From CAZRWD01 sp964603785 (GTDB lineage: Bacteria; Fermentibacterota; Fermentibacteria; Fermentibacterales; Fermentibacteraceae), in assembly GCA_964603785.1 (NCBI GenBank), contig CAZRWD010000009.1:25492-89491 (forward strand): 64,000 nt of DNA. Direction: 5' to 3'. The position numbers were made by a program, and so were the translations under genes. The notes below the pieces were generated by a model. That model searched no databases. It was not told where the DNA came from and saw only the letters and a program-made list of their open reading frames with translations. This document shows, one piece after another, positions 26,156-34,991 of the stretch. Each line of letters opens with the position of its first letter. Positions within the stretch are counted from its first letter, which is position 1.

Positions 26156-27876
26156 TCCAGTCCCATCGTTACGGCCATCATCTCGTTGGGGGTCGTCACG
26201 CCGTCGTAGACCTTCATCGCGGTGCCGGACCGCAGGGTCCTCATGCCGTCCTCGACCGCCAGCCTCCTGAGCTCGTCTATCGTCGCCGAGCGGGCCAGGG
26301 CGGAGCGGAACCTCTCGGTCACCTCCAGCACCTCGAAGACCGCGGTGCGTCCCTTGTATCCGGTCCCCCGGCAGGCCCTGCAGCCCCTCCCCCGCCTGAA
26401 GCGGGCGTTCTCCCGGCCCGTGAGCCCGGAGGCCTGCAGCACGGAGGCGGGAGGCTCCCATTCCTCGGCGCACTCCTCGCAGACCTTCCTGACGAGCCTC
26501 TGCGCGACTATCCCGACGAGCGTGCTGCACAGGAGGAAGGGCTCCACCCCCATGTCGAGCATCCGGATCGCGGTGGAGGCGGTGTCGTTGGTGTGCAGGG
26601 TGCTGAGGACGAGGTGCCCGGTCAGCGCGCACCTGATGGCGCTCTTCGCGGTCTCCTGGTCCCTCACCTCGCCTACCATGATGATGTCGGGGTCCTGCCT
26701 CAGGATGTGCCTGAGGGCGTTCGAGAAGGTGACATCTATGGCCGGCTGCACGGCGATCTGGTTGAACTCGTCGGTGACGAACTCGATAGGGTCCTCTATC
26801 GTGGTGATGTTCTTCTCGGCCGTGGCGAGCGTGGTCAGGGTGGAGTAGAGCGTCGTGGTCTTGCCGGACCCGGTCGGCCCCGTCACGAGGATGAGCCCCA
26901 TGGTGTGGCGCACCAGCCGCTGGTACCTCTCGCGCTCGTCCTCCTCGAACCCCAGGCTGGAGAGGTCCTGCATCAGTATGCCGGGGTCGAGGATCCTCAG
27001 GACGGACTTCTCCCCGAACGCCACCGGGATCGTGGACACCCTGATCTCCACGGGCTTGCCCTCGAAGTGGGTCCTTATCCTGCCGTCCTGGGGCCTGCGC
27101 TTTTCCGCTATGTTCATGCCCGATATCATCTTGACTCGCGAGAGTATGGGGAGGTGCAGCTTCTTCGGGATGCTGTAGACGTTGTGCAGCACCCCGTCGA
27201 TCCTCAGCCTGACGACCGTGCCCTCCCTGTGGGGCTCGAGGTGTATGTCGCTTGCCCTCTCCTCGAAGGCATACTGCAGCAGGTGGTTGACCGCGTTGAC
27301 GACCGGCCTGTCGGTCGGTTCCAGATTGCCCGAGGTCTCGCTCGAGACGTACCTCTCGAGGTTCCCCAGGTCCACATCGTCCTCGCCGACGGCCCCCACC
27401 TCCTTCGCCGCGGCGACGATCGAGCTGTGCAGGCCGTAGAACTGCCGTATCACCTTCGCAATGTCGGACGGCCTGCTTATGAAGAGGTCGATCTCCCTGC
27501 CCAGGAGGTGGGGCAGGTCCTCCAGGGGGCGGGGGTCGACGAGGTTGCAGGTGGCCACCATCAGACGGTCTCCGGAGTTCCCGACCACCACGACGTGGTT
27601 CCTCTGCGCGAAGGCGCCGGGCAGGGAGGATGTGACCAGCTCGTAGTCGAGCTCCAGCGGATCGAGATTGCGGAACGGGACGCCTATCATGCCGGCGAGG
27701 AAGGTGTACAGGTCCTCCTCGGTGATCAGCCCCCTGCCCACGAGCACGTTCAGGAGGCCGGGGTCGGAGCCCTTCCAGAGGCGCGAGAGCCTCTCGAGCC
27801 CCTGCCTGCTCAGCAGGCCGGCTTCCGCGAGCTTCGCGGGGAGCGAGGCCATGTCTATCCTGGGTATGGCTCTCAC
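26152..27876 (-). CDS. Type II secretion / type IV pilus assembly ATPase (GspE/PilB family)
   Basis: A 574-residue cytoplasmic hexameric ATPase that drives pilus or pseudopilus extension. An N-terminal MshEN domain (LLNVLVGRGLITEEDLYTFLAG) is followed by the N2 domain, Walker A GPTGSGKTT, the Asp box RQDPDIIMVGEVRD, His box STLHTNDT and a tetracysteine zinc motif (CEECAEEW, CRACRGTGY). GTG 27876 overlaps the previous stop; ATG 27852, with AGGA nearby, is an alternative. No other T2SS or pilus genes are in the window. Confidence 0.94.
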   Translation of the reverse strand: MRAIPRIDMASLPAKLAEAGLLSRQGLERLSRLWKGSDPGLLNVLVGRGLITEEDLYTFLAGMIGVPFRNLDPLELDYELVTSSLPGAFAQRNHVVVVGNSGDRLMVATCNLVDPRPLEDLPHLLGREIDLFISRPSDIAKVIRQFYGLHSSIVAAAKEVGAVGEDDVDLGNLERYVSSETSGNLEPTDRPVVNAVNHLLQYAFEERASDIHLEPHREGTVVRLRIDGVLHNVYSIPKKLHLPILSRVKMISGMNIAEKRRPQDGRIRTHFEGKPVEIRVSTIPVAFGEKSVLRILDPGILMQDLSSLGFEEDERERYQRLVRHTMGLILVTGPTGSGKTTTLYSTLTTLATAEKNITTIEDPIEFVTDEFNQIAVQPAIDVTFSNALRHILRQDPDIIMVGEVRDQETAKSAIRCALTGHLVLSTLHTNDTASTAIRMLDMGVEPFLLCSTLVGIVAQRLVRKVCEECAEEWEPPASVLQASGLTGRENARFRRGRGCRACRGTGYKGRTAVFEVLEVTERFRSALARSATIDELRRLAVEDGMRTLRSGTAMKVYDGVTTPNEMMAVTMGLE

Positions 27877-29159
27877 ATGACCTCCAGGATCAGCGGCCGG
27901 TTGGGCGCGTCCCAGATGAAGCCGCCCTCCAGGGTCCCCGCGGCCTCCTCCGCCTCCGCGGCGCTCCGCGCGTGGACCCATCCCACTATCTGCCCGTCCT
28001 CGACCTGGAACCCGGAGTCGGCGGCCTGCTCCCAGCCCACGTCGTGCATCACCTCGTCGTCCATCCTGTAGCGGCCGGCTCCGAGAGCCCTGACCGCCTC
28101 GCCCGCCACACGGGCGTCGACCCCGGTCCAGTACCCGCACCTGTCGCTGCGGACCTCGCGCACCACCGGAGCCGGCCGTCTGCTCCTGAAGGCCTCCAGG
28201 TCACCGCCCTGCGCCCCGACCATCGAGGCGAACCTCTCCATGGCCGCCCCGGACGAGAGAAGGGCGGCGCACTCCGCCCTCGCCGCGGCGATGCCGCCGG
28301 TCGAACCCCGCGCGATGGAGACCATCATCGCTGTCAGCTCGACCGAGAGGTCGCGGACCGCGCCTCCCGAACGGCCCTCGAGGATGTCCAGCGCCTCGGC
28401 GGTCTCGAGCGCGTTGCCCGCGGTCCGGCCGAGGACGGTGTCCATGTCGGTGACGGCAGCCCCCACCTCGAGGCCGCACCGCCTGCCCACCTCGGCCAGG
28501 GTCGCGGCCAGGCCGGAAGCCTCGGAGGTGGAGGTCATGAAGGCCCCGCGGCCGGCCTTCACGTCCAGCACCAGGGTGCCTATGCCCTCCGCGAGCTTCT
28601 TGCCCAGTATGCTCGCGCAGATGAGCGGCACCGACTCGACCGTGGCTGTTGCGTCCCTCAGCGCATAGAGGATCCTGTCGGCCGGGGCGAGGGCGGCGGT
28701 CTGCCCTCCCATCGCCAGACCCGTCTCCGCTACCAGCCTCTCGAACTCGGCCGGCTCCAGGGAGGTCCTCATGCCCGGGATGGCCTCGAGCTTGTCGAGG
28801 GTGCCTCCCGTGTGACCCAGGCTCCTGCCGCTCAGCATGGGCACCCTCAGACCGGCCGCCGCGGCCAGCGGGGCCACGATGAGCGAGACCTTGTCGCCCA
28901 CCCCGCCGGTGCTGTGCTTGTCCGCAACCGGCCCGCCGGGCCCGGGCCAGGCCATGACGGTGCCGCTGTCGCGGATGGCCAGCGTTAGCTCGACGGTCTC
29001 CTCCCGGTCGAGCCCCCTGATGAAGCAGGCCATGAGGAGGGCCGCCGCCTGGTACTCGGTCACGGAGCCCGACACGAGCCCGGCGACGAACTCCGCCAGA
29101 GCGCCCGGGGGCAGCCTGCGACCGTCCCTCTTCAGGGCTATCAGCCCGGACGGCTTCAA
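27873..29159 (-). CDS. Pyrimidine-nucleoside phosphorylase (thymidine phosphorylase family)
   Basis: A 428-residue cytosolic enzyme that splits thymidine or uridine with phosphate, salvaging pyrimidines. The signature SGRSLGHTGGTLDKLEAIPG is present, with phosphate-binding DKHSTGGVGDK and the typical KKLAEGIGTLVLDVKAGRGAF. Whether it is DeoA-like or Pdp-like cannot be told from sequence alone. TTG 29159 overlaps the preceding stop as TTGA. It complements the de novo pyrimidine genes downstream in the window, though they are not contiguous. Confidence 0.94.
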   Translation of the reverse strand: MKPSGLIALKRDGRRLPPGALAEFVAGLVSGSVTEYQAAALLMACFIRGLDREETVELTLAIRDSGTVMAWPGPGGPVADKHSTGGVGDKVSLIVAPLAAAAGLRVPMLSGRSLGHTGGTLDKLEAIPGMRTSLEPAEFERLVAETGLAMGGQTAALAPADRILYALRDATATVESVPLICASILGKKLAEGIGTLVLDVKAGRGAFMTSTSEASGLAATLAEVGRRCGLEVGAAVTDMDTVLGRTAGNALETAEALDILEGRSGGAVRDLSVELTAMMVSIARGSTGGIAAARAECAALLSSGAAMERFASMVGAQGGDLEAFRSRRPAPVVREVRSDRCGYWTGVDARVAGEAVRALGAGRYRMDDEVMHDVGWEQAADSGFQVEDGQIVGWVHARSAAEAEEAAGTLEGGFIWDAPNRPLILEVM

Positions 29160-30184
29160 CTGATACCCAGCCGCTCCAGAATCCTGAGGTCCAGGTCGAG
29201 GGGGTCGATAAGCAGGAAGACCACGGCCAGGGCCAGGACCGTGAGGACCCAGAAGAGCCATCCGGGCAGGCCCCTGCGCCTTCCCCGGAGCAGCTCGAGG
29301 GCCCGTCCGACGCTGCATCTGCCGTCGGGCAGGCCGGGATGAACCACGTCGTCGAAAGAGTTGATCCTCCTCCTGCGGAGCAGGCGGGCTATCTCGCGGG
29401 CATCGCCGGCCGTCACGACTCCCCTGGATGTGACGATCCTGTACTGCTCCGTCCCGTCCCCGCCGCCGGACGCCTGGAGAGCGGCCCCATCGGCAGGCAC
29501 GGTAACGGCTGCCGGCCCGCCTGCCGCCTTGCCGTCGGCCGGGACGCCTTCCGCCGCCGCCTCGAGCATGGCCTCGGCCTCTTCCTCGTCGGGCTCGTCG
29601 GAGACCGTCTCCCCCCATGCCCCGCGCGGCCAGGCCTCGGGCTCGAATGCGCCGCATTCCGATATGGGCTCCCAGGGTCCTCCCGAGAGCGAGATCTCCG
29701 CGTCCACGGCGACCCGCGACTCGGCTATCCACCGCTTGATGGTCTCGATGTCGCCCGGATGGTATTCGACACCGTCGATCCGCAGCCGCGGAGGCGATCC
29801 GGGGCCCTGGACCAGAGGCGGCCTGAGGAAGGGCGCCAGCCTCGGCAGCCCCTGGGCGAGCACGCCCCCGGGAGGCGTTCTCGGCCCCTCTATGACCGCA
29901 TCGCTCGTGACGCGGCCCTCCCGCGTCCACAGCACTATGGCCTCGAAATCGGGGGCGATGTAGGAACGATCCCCCATCTTGACGGTCCACCAGTTCGAGG
30001 GGTCGAGAAGCCTGGCGATCTCGGGCATCTCTCCCGCCGGCTTCCAGTCGGCCCCGCCGACGGGTCTCACACCATCCTCCGCGGAGATGCGTCTCTCGCG
30101 CGCCCAGCGCTCCAGGACATCCATGGAGGCTGCCCTGTAGACCTTATCCCCACGCCTGAGCTCGAAGGCGCCGCTTTCCGCCAT
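29156..30184 (-). CDS. Tail-anchored protein with four GYF_2-like repeats
   Basis: A 342-residue protein with no signal peptide. It contains four ~45-residue units of related pattern: a strand with 'gdkvY', a helix ending 'rW..egRi..dd.v', then 'W.p..e'. Examples are ELRRGDKVYRAASM, KMGDRSYIAPDF, RIDGVEYHPGDIETIKRW and the last, QYRIVTSRGVVTAGDAREI. This resembles DUF4339/GYF_2 domains. An acidic Ala-rich linker precedes the fourth, and a C-terminal membrane helix (WLFWVLTVLALAVVFLLI) anchors it. ATG 30184 has GGGAGGG upstream. Function unknown. Confidence 0.72.
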   Translation of the reverse strand: MAESGAFELRRGDKVYRAASMDVLERWARERRISAEDGVRPVGGADWKPAGEMPEIARLLDPSNWWTVKMGDRSYIAPDFEAIVLWTREGRVTSDAVIEGPRTPPGGVLAQGLPRLAPFLRPPLVQGPGSPPRLRIDGVEYHPGDIETIKRWIAESRVAVDAEISLSGGPWEPISECGAFEPEAWPRGAWGETVSDEPDEEEAEAMLEAAAEGVPADGKAAGGPAAVTVPADGAALQASGGGDGTEQYRIVTSRGVVTAGDAREIARLLRRRRINSFDDVVHPGLPDGRCSVGRALELLRGRRRGLPGWLFWVLTVLALAVVFLLIDPLDLDLRILERLGIS

Positions 30185-30265
30185 CTCACCCTCCCAGCGT
30201 TCCATGGCTTTCGCAACGGTCAACATAACAGGAGTGACCGCCCGGTGCGAGAGCAGGCTCCCGGG

Positions 30266-32242
30266 TCACCTGAACCGCACCCGGGCGCCCATCGCCCCTT
30301 CCGCCTCCGCCTGACCGATCCCCCCCCTGTTCCGGGCGTAGAGGATCAGCCTGTCCAGATAGTCCTCCCACCAGCCCGGCACCTCCCCGCGCTCGAAGAA
30401 CCTGTGATAGATCCTCGGCCCCGGCAGTATCGAGACCAGGAAGGCCGTCTCGCGGATGCCCATCCCGGAGGCGCCCACGCCGAAGTAGTACCTGGCCCCC
30501 TGGTCGAATCCGAAGACCCCCGGACCCAGCTCGACGATGTTCGCGTAGATCTCGAGGATCCTGTCCTTCGACAGGGCGCTCTCCAGCCTCCAGGTCAGGA
30601 AGACCTCCTGCAGCTTCCTTGCCAGGGTGCGCTCCCTGGACAGGAACAGGTTGCGCGCGAGCTGCATCGTTATCGTCGACCCCCCACGCACGAACCTCCC
30701 GGCCCTGAGGTCGTCCACCAGGGATCCCCTGATGTGGTCGAGGCTGAACCCGTGATGCCTCCTGAACGATCCGTCCTCGGCGCAGCAGAGGATGGGCTCG
30801 AACCAGGGCGGCATCTCCGACAGCCGGACGAAGGAGTCGTTGAGCGCCGGGTCCAGTTCGATCCACCGGCTTCCTCCCCAGCTGTCGCGCATCCGGACTC
30901 CGCCTCCGTATGCGTACCGGCCGACGGCGACGGGGGAGTAGCCCACCCCGAGGCCCGAAACGTCGATGTCGACCGAGACGTCCGAGCTCTCCGGGACGTC
31001 GGCGTCGGCATGGAGGAGGATCTCGAACGACATCTCCCCCGTGAGGGACAGCCCCTCGAGCGGGCCCAGGAGAGCCGAGGGAACGGACGCGGCGAGGTCC
31101 TCCCCCCTGATCCGGGTGCTCCACACCCTCAGGTCGACCACGCGCGACGCACCCGGCAGGTCGACCGAGAAGAACAGGGGGAGCCTGCCCAGGAGCAGCA
31201 GGCCCTCCTCGACGGTCACGCCGCGGGGTCCGGCCGTCCCCCGCATCCCGAGGGAGCAGGACGGCACGAAGACGGTGTCGGAGGCGATCCGCGCCGAGGA
31301 GAGCACTGTGCTGTCCAGCCTCGCGGAGACCTCGAACAGGCAGCTGTCCCCGCCGTCGTAGGTCACCCTCACCGTGCCCGACGGCCTGGAGGATACGCAT
31401 GCCCCGGGATCGAGGAGCCTCACTGCGGCCTCCACGGTGCCCCCCGTCCCGGAGACGTCCGTCTCGAGGACGACACTCCCCGAGGACCGCCCGGCGCGCA
31501 GCGAGAAGGGCAGGACGGCCCCGCCGCCGTCGAGTCCCGCGACTCTGCCGGAGAGTGTCAGGGAGTCCCCGGCCAGCCTCCCCTCGACCGATCCGGAGAG
31601 CAGGAGCCCCCTGAACGAGCAGGAAGGTCCCGTGAGCCCGTCCGGGATGCTCGAGCAGCGTATGAACTCGGCGCTGAGGGAGTCGCCCCCGGGAAGGCCC
31701 TCGATGCGGATGACGGCAGATCCCCAGCGGCCCGAAGCCGTTCCGGAGAGCATCCTGTCGCTTCCCGAGGAGCAGGCCGTGCCGCTGAAGAACGTGGTGT
31801 CCGAGCCGTGCACGACGAGCGCCCGTCCGATCCTGGTGGGGGGCAGGTCATGCCCGCCGCTGCCGCCTCCGCGGCCGCCCTCCCGGCCCGGGAACGCCTC
31901 GAGCGTGCAGGCGGGGACGAGCAGGCTGTCGATCACGGGGCGGAGGCCCTCGATGTGCCACCATGCGTAGACCTCCCCCGCATGGAAGCCCCTCGACGGG
32001 AGCATGACGTCCGAGATCAGCAGGATTCCCGGCGCCACGACCGCAGCCCCGGCGGAGGCGGCGGGGTCTATTCGGCGGAGAGCCCGCCTGGTGAGGGATG
32101 CCGGCGCCTCCCGCAGCAGGAGGAAGATGAGCACGGGCAGGAGGACCGCCAGGGCGGGACGGACCGCCCGAGCCCACGGAAGGCCGTCCCGGGGCCGCCC
32201 GGCCCTACTGCCGGGCCCGGGCGATCTCGTCGAGTATCGCAA
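30266..32242 (-). CDS. GT51 peptidoglycan glycosyltransferase with large beta-rich N-terminal region
   Basis: A 658-residue membrane protein. A basic N-terminus and one helix (ALAVLLPVLIFLLL) lead to ~380 extracytoplasmic residues of beta-rich, AsmA-like repetitive sequence without a recognised domain. The last ~200 residues are a GT51 transglycosylase: the catalytic region CCAEDGSFRRHHGF, GGSTITMQLARNLFLS, RKLQEVFLTWRLE and ANIVELGPGVFGF. There is no transpeptidase domain, so it is MtgA-like. TTG 32242 is the likely start and overlaps pyrF by 38 bases without an obvious ribosome site, so the exact start is uncertain. Confidence 0.82.
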   Translation of the reverse strand: MRYSTRSPGPGSRAGRPRDGLPWARAVRPALAVLLPVLIFLLLREAPASLTRRALRRIDPAASAGAAVVAPGILLISDVMLPSRGFHAGEVYAWWHIEGLRPVIDSLLVPACTLEAFPGREGGRGGGSGGHDLPPTRIGRALVVHGSDTTFFSGTACSSGSDRMLSGTASGRWGSAVIRIEGLPGGDSLSAEFIRCSSIPDGLTGPSCSFRGLLLSGSVEGRLAGDSLTLSGRVAGLDGGGAVLPFSLRAGRSSGSVVLETDVSGTGGTVEAAVRLLDPGACVSSRPSGTVRVTYDGGDSCLFEVSARLDSTVLSSARIASDTVFVPSCSLGMRGTAGPRGVTVEEGLLLLGRLPLFFSVDLPGASRVVDLRVWSTRIRGEDLAASVPSALLGPLEGLSLTGEMSFEILLHADADVPESSDVSVDIDVSGLGVGYSPVAVGRYAYGGGVRMRDSWGGSRWIELDPALNDSFVRLSEMPPWFEPILCCAEDGSFRRHHGFSLDHIRGSLVDDLRAGRFVRGGSTITMQLARNLFLSRERTLARKLQEVFLTWRLESALSKDRILEIYANIVELGPGVFGFDQGARYYFGVGASGMGIRETAFLVSILPGPRIYHRFFERGEVPGWWEDYLDRLILYARNRGGIGQAEAEGAMGARVRFR

Positions 32243-32936
32243 TTGCGGCGGAGCGGGGGTCGGGCGAGGCCGTGACCGGCCTTCCTACGACGAGCGCATC
32301 TGCGCCTGCCCTCACGGCGTCGGCGGGGGTGGAGAACCTCTGCTGGTCGCCGGGAGCCGAGCCGGCCGGCCTGATGCCTGGCGTGACCACCATGAAGCCG
32401 GGGCCGCGGGACTTCCTGACCCCGGCGGCCTCGAGGGGCGAGCAGACCACGCCGTCGAGGCCGGATTCCCCGGCGAGGGCTGCCATCCGGAGGGCCAGCC
32501 CGGACGGATCTCCCCCGTAGCCTATCTCGCCCAGGTCGTCGGAGGAGAGGCTCGTCAGGACGGTTACGGCTATCACGCGGACCCCGGTGCCGGAAGCCGC
32601 CTCGGCGGCCGCCCTCATCATGGCCCTGCCGCCGGAGGCATGCACGTTCAGGATGGAGGGGCCCAGGGTGCACGCGGCACGGACCGCGCCGGCGACCGTG
32701 TGGGGGATGTCGTGGAACTTGAGATCGAGGAAGACCGGGAAGCCCATTCCGGAGAGCCTCCGGACCAGGTCGGGGCCCTCCGCCGCGAAGAGCTCCAGCC
32801 CGATCTTGATGCCCACGCCCAGGCCCGAGAGCGGGCGTGCCAGATCCTCCGGCGTCCTGCCCATGTCGCTGGTCATCGCGATGTAGAGAGGGGCATCGCC
32901 CGTCCCCGGCGTACCGCTGCCACGGCTGTCGATCAC
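32205..32936 (-). CDS. pyrF: Orotidine 5'-phosphate decarboxylase
   Basis: A 243-residue cytosolic enzyme converting OMP to UMP, the last de novo pyrimidine step. The catalytic K/D motif is FLDLKFHDIPHT, with GIKIGLELF near the N-terminus and the phosphate-binding TPGIRPAG and VVGRPVTASPDP near the end. GTG 32936 overlaps the rlpA-like stop as GTGA. It belongs to a run containing pyrD, pyrK and pyrC; pyrB, carAB and pyrE are not visible here. Confidence 0.95.
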   Translation of the reverse strand: MIDSRGSGTPGTGDAPLYIAMTSDMGRTPEDLARPLSGLGVGIKIGLELFAAEGPDLVRRLSGMGFPVFLDLKFHDIPHTVAGAVRAACTLGPSILNVHASGGRAMMRAAAEAASGTGVRVIAVTVLTSLSSDDLGEIGYGGDPSGLALRMAALAGESGLDGVVCSPLEAAGVRKSRGPGFMVVTPGIRPAGSAPGDQQRFSTPADAVRAGADALVVGRPVTASPDPRSAAIAILDEIARARQ

Positions 32937-33355
32937 TCCCGGCCCTCCGATTCCCGCACGCCTACCACCCTGAGACGGACTTCCGCGGTGCCCTGGGACA
33001 GCATGCCGATGCGGTCCGCGGCCCCCTTCGACAGGTCGACTATCCTGCCCGAGACGAACGGACCCCTGTCGTTCACGCAGACGACCACGGTGCGCCCGTT
33101 GGAGATGTTCTCGACCTCCAGCATCGTGCCGAACGGCAGCGTGCGGTGCGCGCAGGTCATGGCGTACATGTCGAACCGCTCGCCGCTCGCGGTCAGCCTC
33201 CCGTGGAAGGCGTCGGCGTAGAAGCTGGCCGTGCCGCGCTGCTCGAATCCGTCCACGAGGCTGGCGACGCACCTTGCGCTCCCGCGGTAAACGGGGCGGG
33301 GCACGAGGCAGCCCGAGGCGAGGAGGATCAGCGCGACGAACGCGAGGCGCCTCAT
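32933..33355 (-). CDS. RlpA-like septal lipoprotein
   Basis: A 140-residue lipoprotein. The signal MRRLAFVALILLASGC has a lipobox LASGC. The double-psi beta-barrel has the RlpA pattern GTASFYADAFHGRLTASGERFD, MTCAHRTLPFGTMLEV and VNDRGPFVSGRIVDLSKGAA. Family members bind or cleave denuded glycan at the septum; the SPOR domain seen in E. coli RlpA is missing. ATG 33355 overlaps pyrD as ATGA. It is a cell-wall gene inserted between pyrimidine genes. Confidence 0.9.
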   Translation of the reverse strand: MRRLAFVALILLASGCLVPRPVYRGSARCVASLVDGFEQRGTASFYADAFHGRLTASGERFDMYAMTCAHRTLPFGTMLEVENISNGRTVVVCVNDRGPFVSGRIVDLSKGAADRIGMLSQGTAEVRLRVVGVRESEGRE

Positions 33356-34239
33356 CGCCGCCCACCCGAGAGGCGTGCGATCTCCGCGGCGATCTCGGAG
33401 GGCAGCCCCGGTCTCCTGAGGACTCCGGTGCCGATCTGGACCATCGACGCGCCGGCCGCGAGCAGCTCGAGCACGTCCACGGCCTCCCATGCCCCGCCCG
33501 AGGCTATCACGGGGATGCCGACGCTGCGCGAGACCTGCCAGACCCTGGCGACCACGAGCGGGAGGAGGGCCGGGGAACTGTACCCCCCGACTCCCCTGGA
33601 GAGGGCGGATTCGCCCGTCCTCCAGTCCAGCTTCATGCCGAGAAAGGTGTTGCAGACCGTTACGGCATCCGCTCCGGCAGCCTCGGCGGCCCTGGCCGCC
33701 TCGATCATGTCGCCGGCGTTCGGGGTCAGCTTCACCGAGAAGGGCCTCTCCGTGGCCTGCCTGACCGCAGCCGTCACCCGGGCGACCATTTCCGGATCGG
33801 CTCCGAAGGCCATCCCGCCGGACTCCACGTTCGGACACGAGACATTCACCTCGTAGCCGGCTTGCACGGCGCTCTCCTCGAGCACCCGCACCACCCCGGC
33901 GTACTCCCCCACCGACTCGCCGGCGATGTTGACGACGATCGGGGGGCCGAGCCCGGCGGCCTCCGGGAGTATCTCCGAGACGACCCTGCGCGAGCCGGGA
34001 TTGGCCAGGCCGATGGAGTTCAGGAGGCCCCAGCCCGTGTCCGAGAGCCTGGGTGGCGGGTTGCCCGCGCGCGGCTCGAGGGTGACCGCCTTGGTGAAGA
34101 TCATCGCGACGTCGCGGAGCGCCCCGAGGTCGCGGAGCTCCAGACCGAACCCGCAGGTTCCCGAAGCCAGCGCCACGGGACCGGGGACTGGGATCCCCCA
34201 GAAGCTCTCCGGGATTACCGCCGGGCGGCCGTTCGTCAC
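33352..34239 (-). CDS. pyrD: Dihydroorotate dehydrogenase catalytic subunit (class 1B)
   Basis: A 295-residue FMN flavoenzyme oxidising dihydroorotate to orotate. Motifs are GLLNSIGLANPG, YEVNVSCPNVESGG, FSVKLTPNAGD, CNTFLGMKLD and the C-terminal GTGVLRRPG. The adjacent pyrK identifies it as the NAD-dependent class 1B heterotetramer. GTG 34239 overlaps the pyrK stop as GTGA. Confidence 0.95.
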   Translation of the reverse strand: MTNGRPAVIPESFWGIPVPGPVALASGTCGFGLELRDLGALRDVAMIFTKAVTLEPRAGNPPPRLSDTGWGLLNSIGLANPGSRRVVSEILPEAAGLGPPIVVNIAGESVGEYAGVVRVLEESAVQAGYEVNVSCPNVESGGMAFGADPEMVARVTAAVRQATERPFSVKLTPNAGDMIEAARAAEAAGADAVTVCNTFLGMKLDWRTGESALSRGVGGYSSPALLPLVVARVWQVSRSVGIPVIASGGAWEAVDVLELLAAGASMVQIGTGVLRRPGLPSEIAAEIARLSGGRR

Positions 34240-34991
34240 ATCGCACCCCAGTCCAGCTCGGTAGCCCTGAAAACCGGTCCGTCGATGCAGCACGAGAGGT
34301 AGCCGCCCCCCGACGCCGGCACGGCGCATCCTCCGCATACGCCCCAGCCGCAGCCCATCCTGCTCTCCATCGACACCTGGATCCTCTCCAGGACGCCGGA
34401 GGGAGCGGCCAGGACCACCGCCTTCATCATCGCGAGCGGGCCGCAGACGGCCACGGCATCCCACGCATGCCAGTCGGTCCGCGCGAGAAGGTCGGTCACG
34501 AGGCCGGCCGTGCCTCTCGAGCCGTCCTCCGTCGCCACCTCCGCCCAGTCCGGGCAGCAGGCAACCCTGTCGGCTCGGGACGCCCCGACGAGCATCCCCC
34601 CGCAGGTGAACTCCGAGAGGAGGAAGGGGAACCCGGCGGTGCCCATCCCGCCTCCGACGAGGAGCCACCTCCCGTCCACCGGCTCGTATCCCCTGCCGAG
34701 GGGTGCGAGCATGCGTACGGTCGATCCGGCGCTCCTTCCCGCGAGCAGCGCCGTCCCCCTCCCGACAACCTCGAACACGAAGGAGGCCGTGCCCCGCCCG
34801 CGGTCGACCCCGCTGAGCGTGAGCGGTCTGCGCGTCACGGGGAACCTGTCCCCGGACGGCTCGAGCATCGCGAACTGGCCCGGGACGGCCATCCTCACGG
34901 CCTCGGGAGCCTCGAGGACCATCCTCCGGACCCCGGGGAGGATCTCCTCGTTCTCGATGACTTCGGCCTCGGTGTCAACCGCGCTACTCAC
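34236..34991 (-). CDS. pyrK: Dihydroorotate dehydrogenase electron-transfer subunit
   Basis: A 251-residue FAD and [2Fe-2S] protein that passes electrons from PyrD to NAD. It has PGQFAMLEP, RRPLTLSG for FAD binding, LVGGGMGTAGFPFL for NAD, and the C-terminal cluster CGWGVCGGCAVP with later CC. GTG 34991 overlaps the upstream TPR lipoprotein by 8 bases and pyrD by 4. Confidence 0.95.
   Translation of the reverse strand: MSSAVDTEAEVIENEEILPGVRRMVLEAPEAVRMAVPGQFAMLEPSGDRFPVTRRPLTLSGVDRGRGTASFVFEVVGRGTALLAGRSAGSTVRMLAPLGRGYEPVDGRWLLVGGGMGTAGFPFLLSEFTCGGMLVGASRADRVACCPDWAEVATEDGSRGTAGLVTDLLARTDWHAWDAVAVCGPLAMMKAVVLAAPSGVLERIQVSMESRMGCGWGVCGGCAVPASGGGYLSCCIDGPVFRATELDWGAM

Noticed and set aside
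29339..32275. A 978-codon plus-strand open frame
   Set aside because: Antisense shadow of the GYF-like, GT51 and pyrF genes; low-complexity Pro/Arg/Gly sequence.
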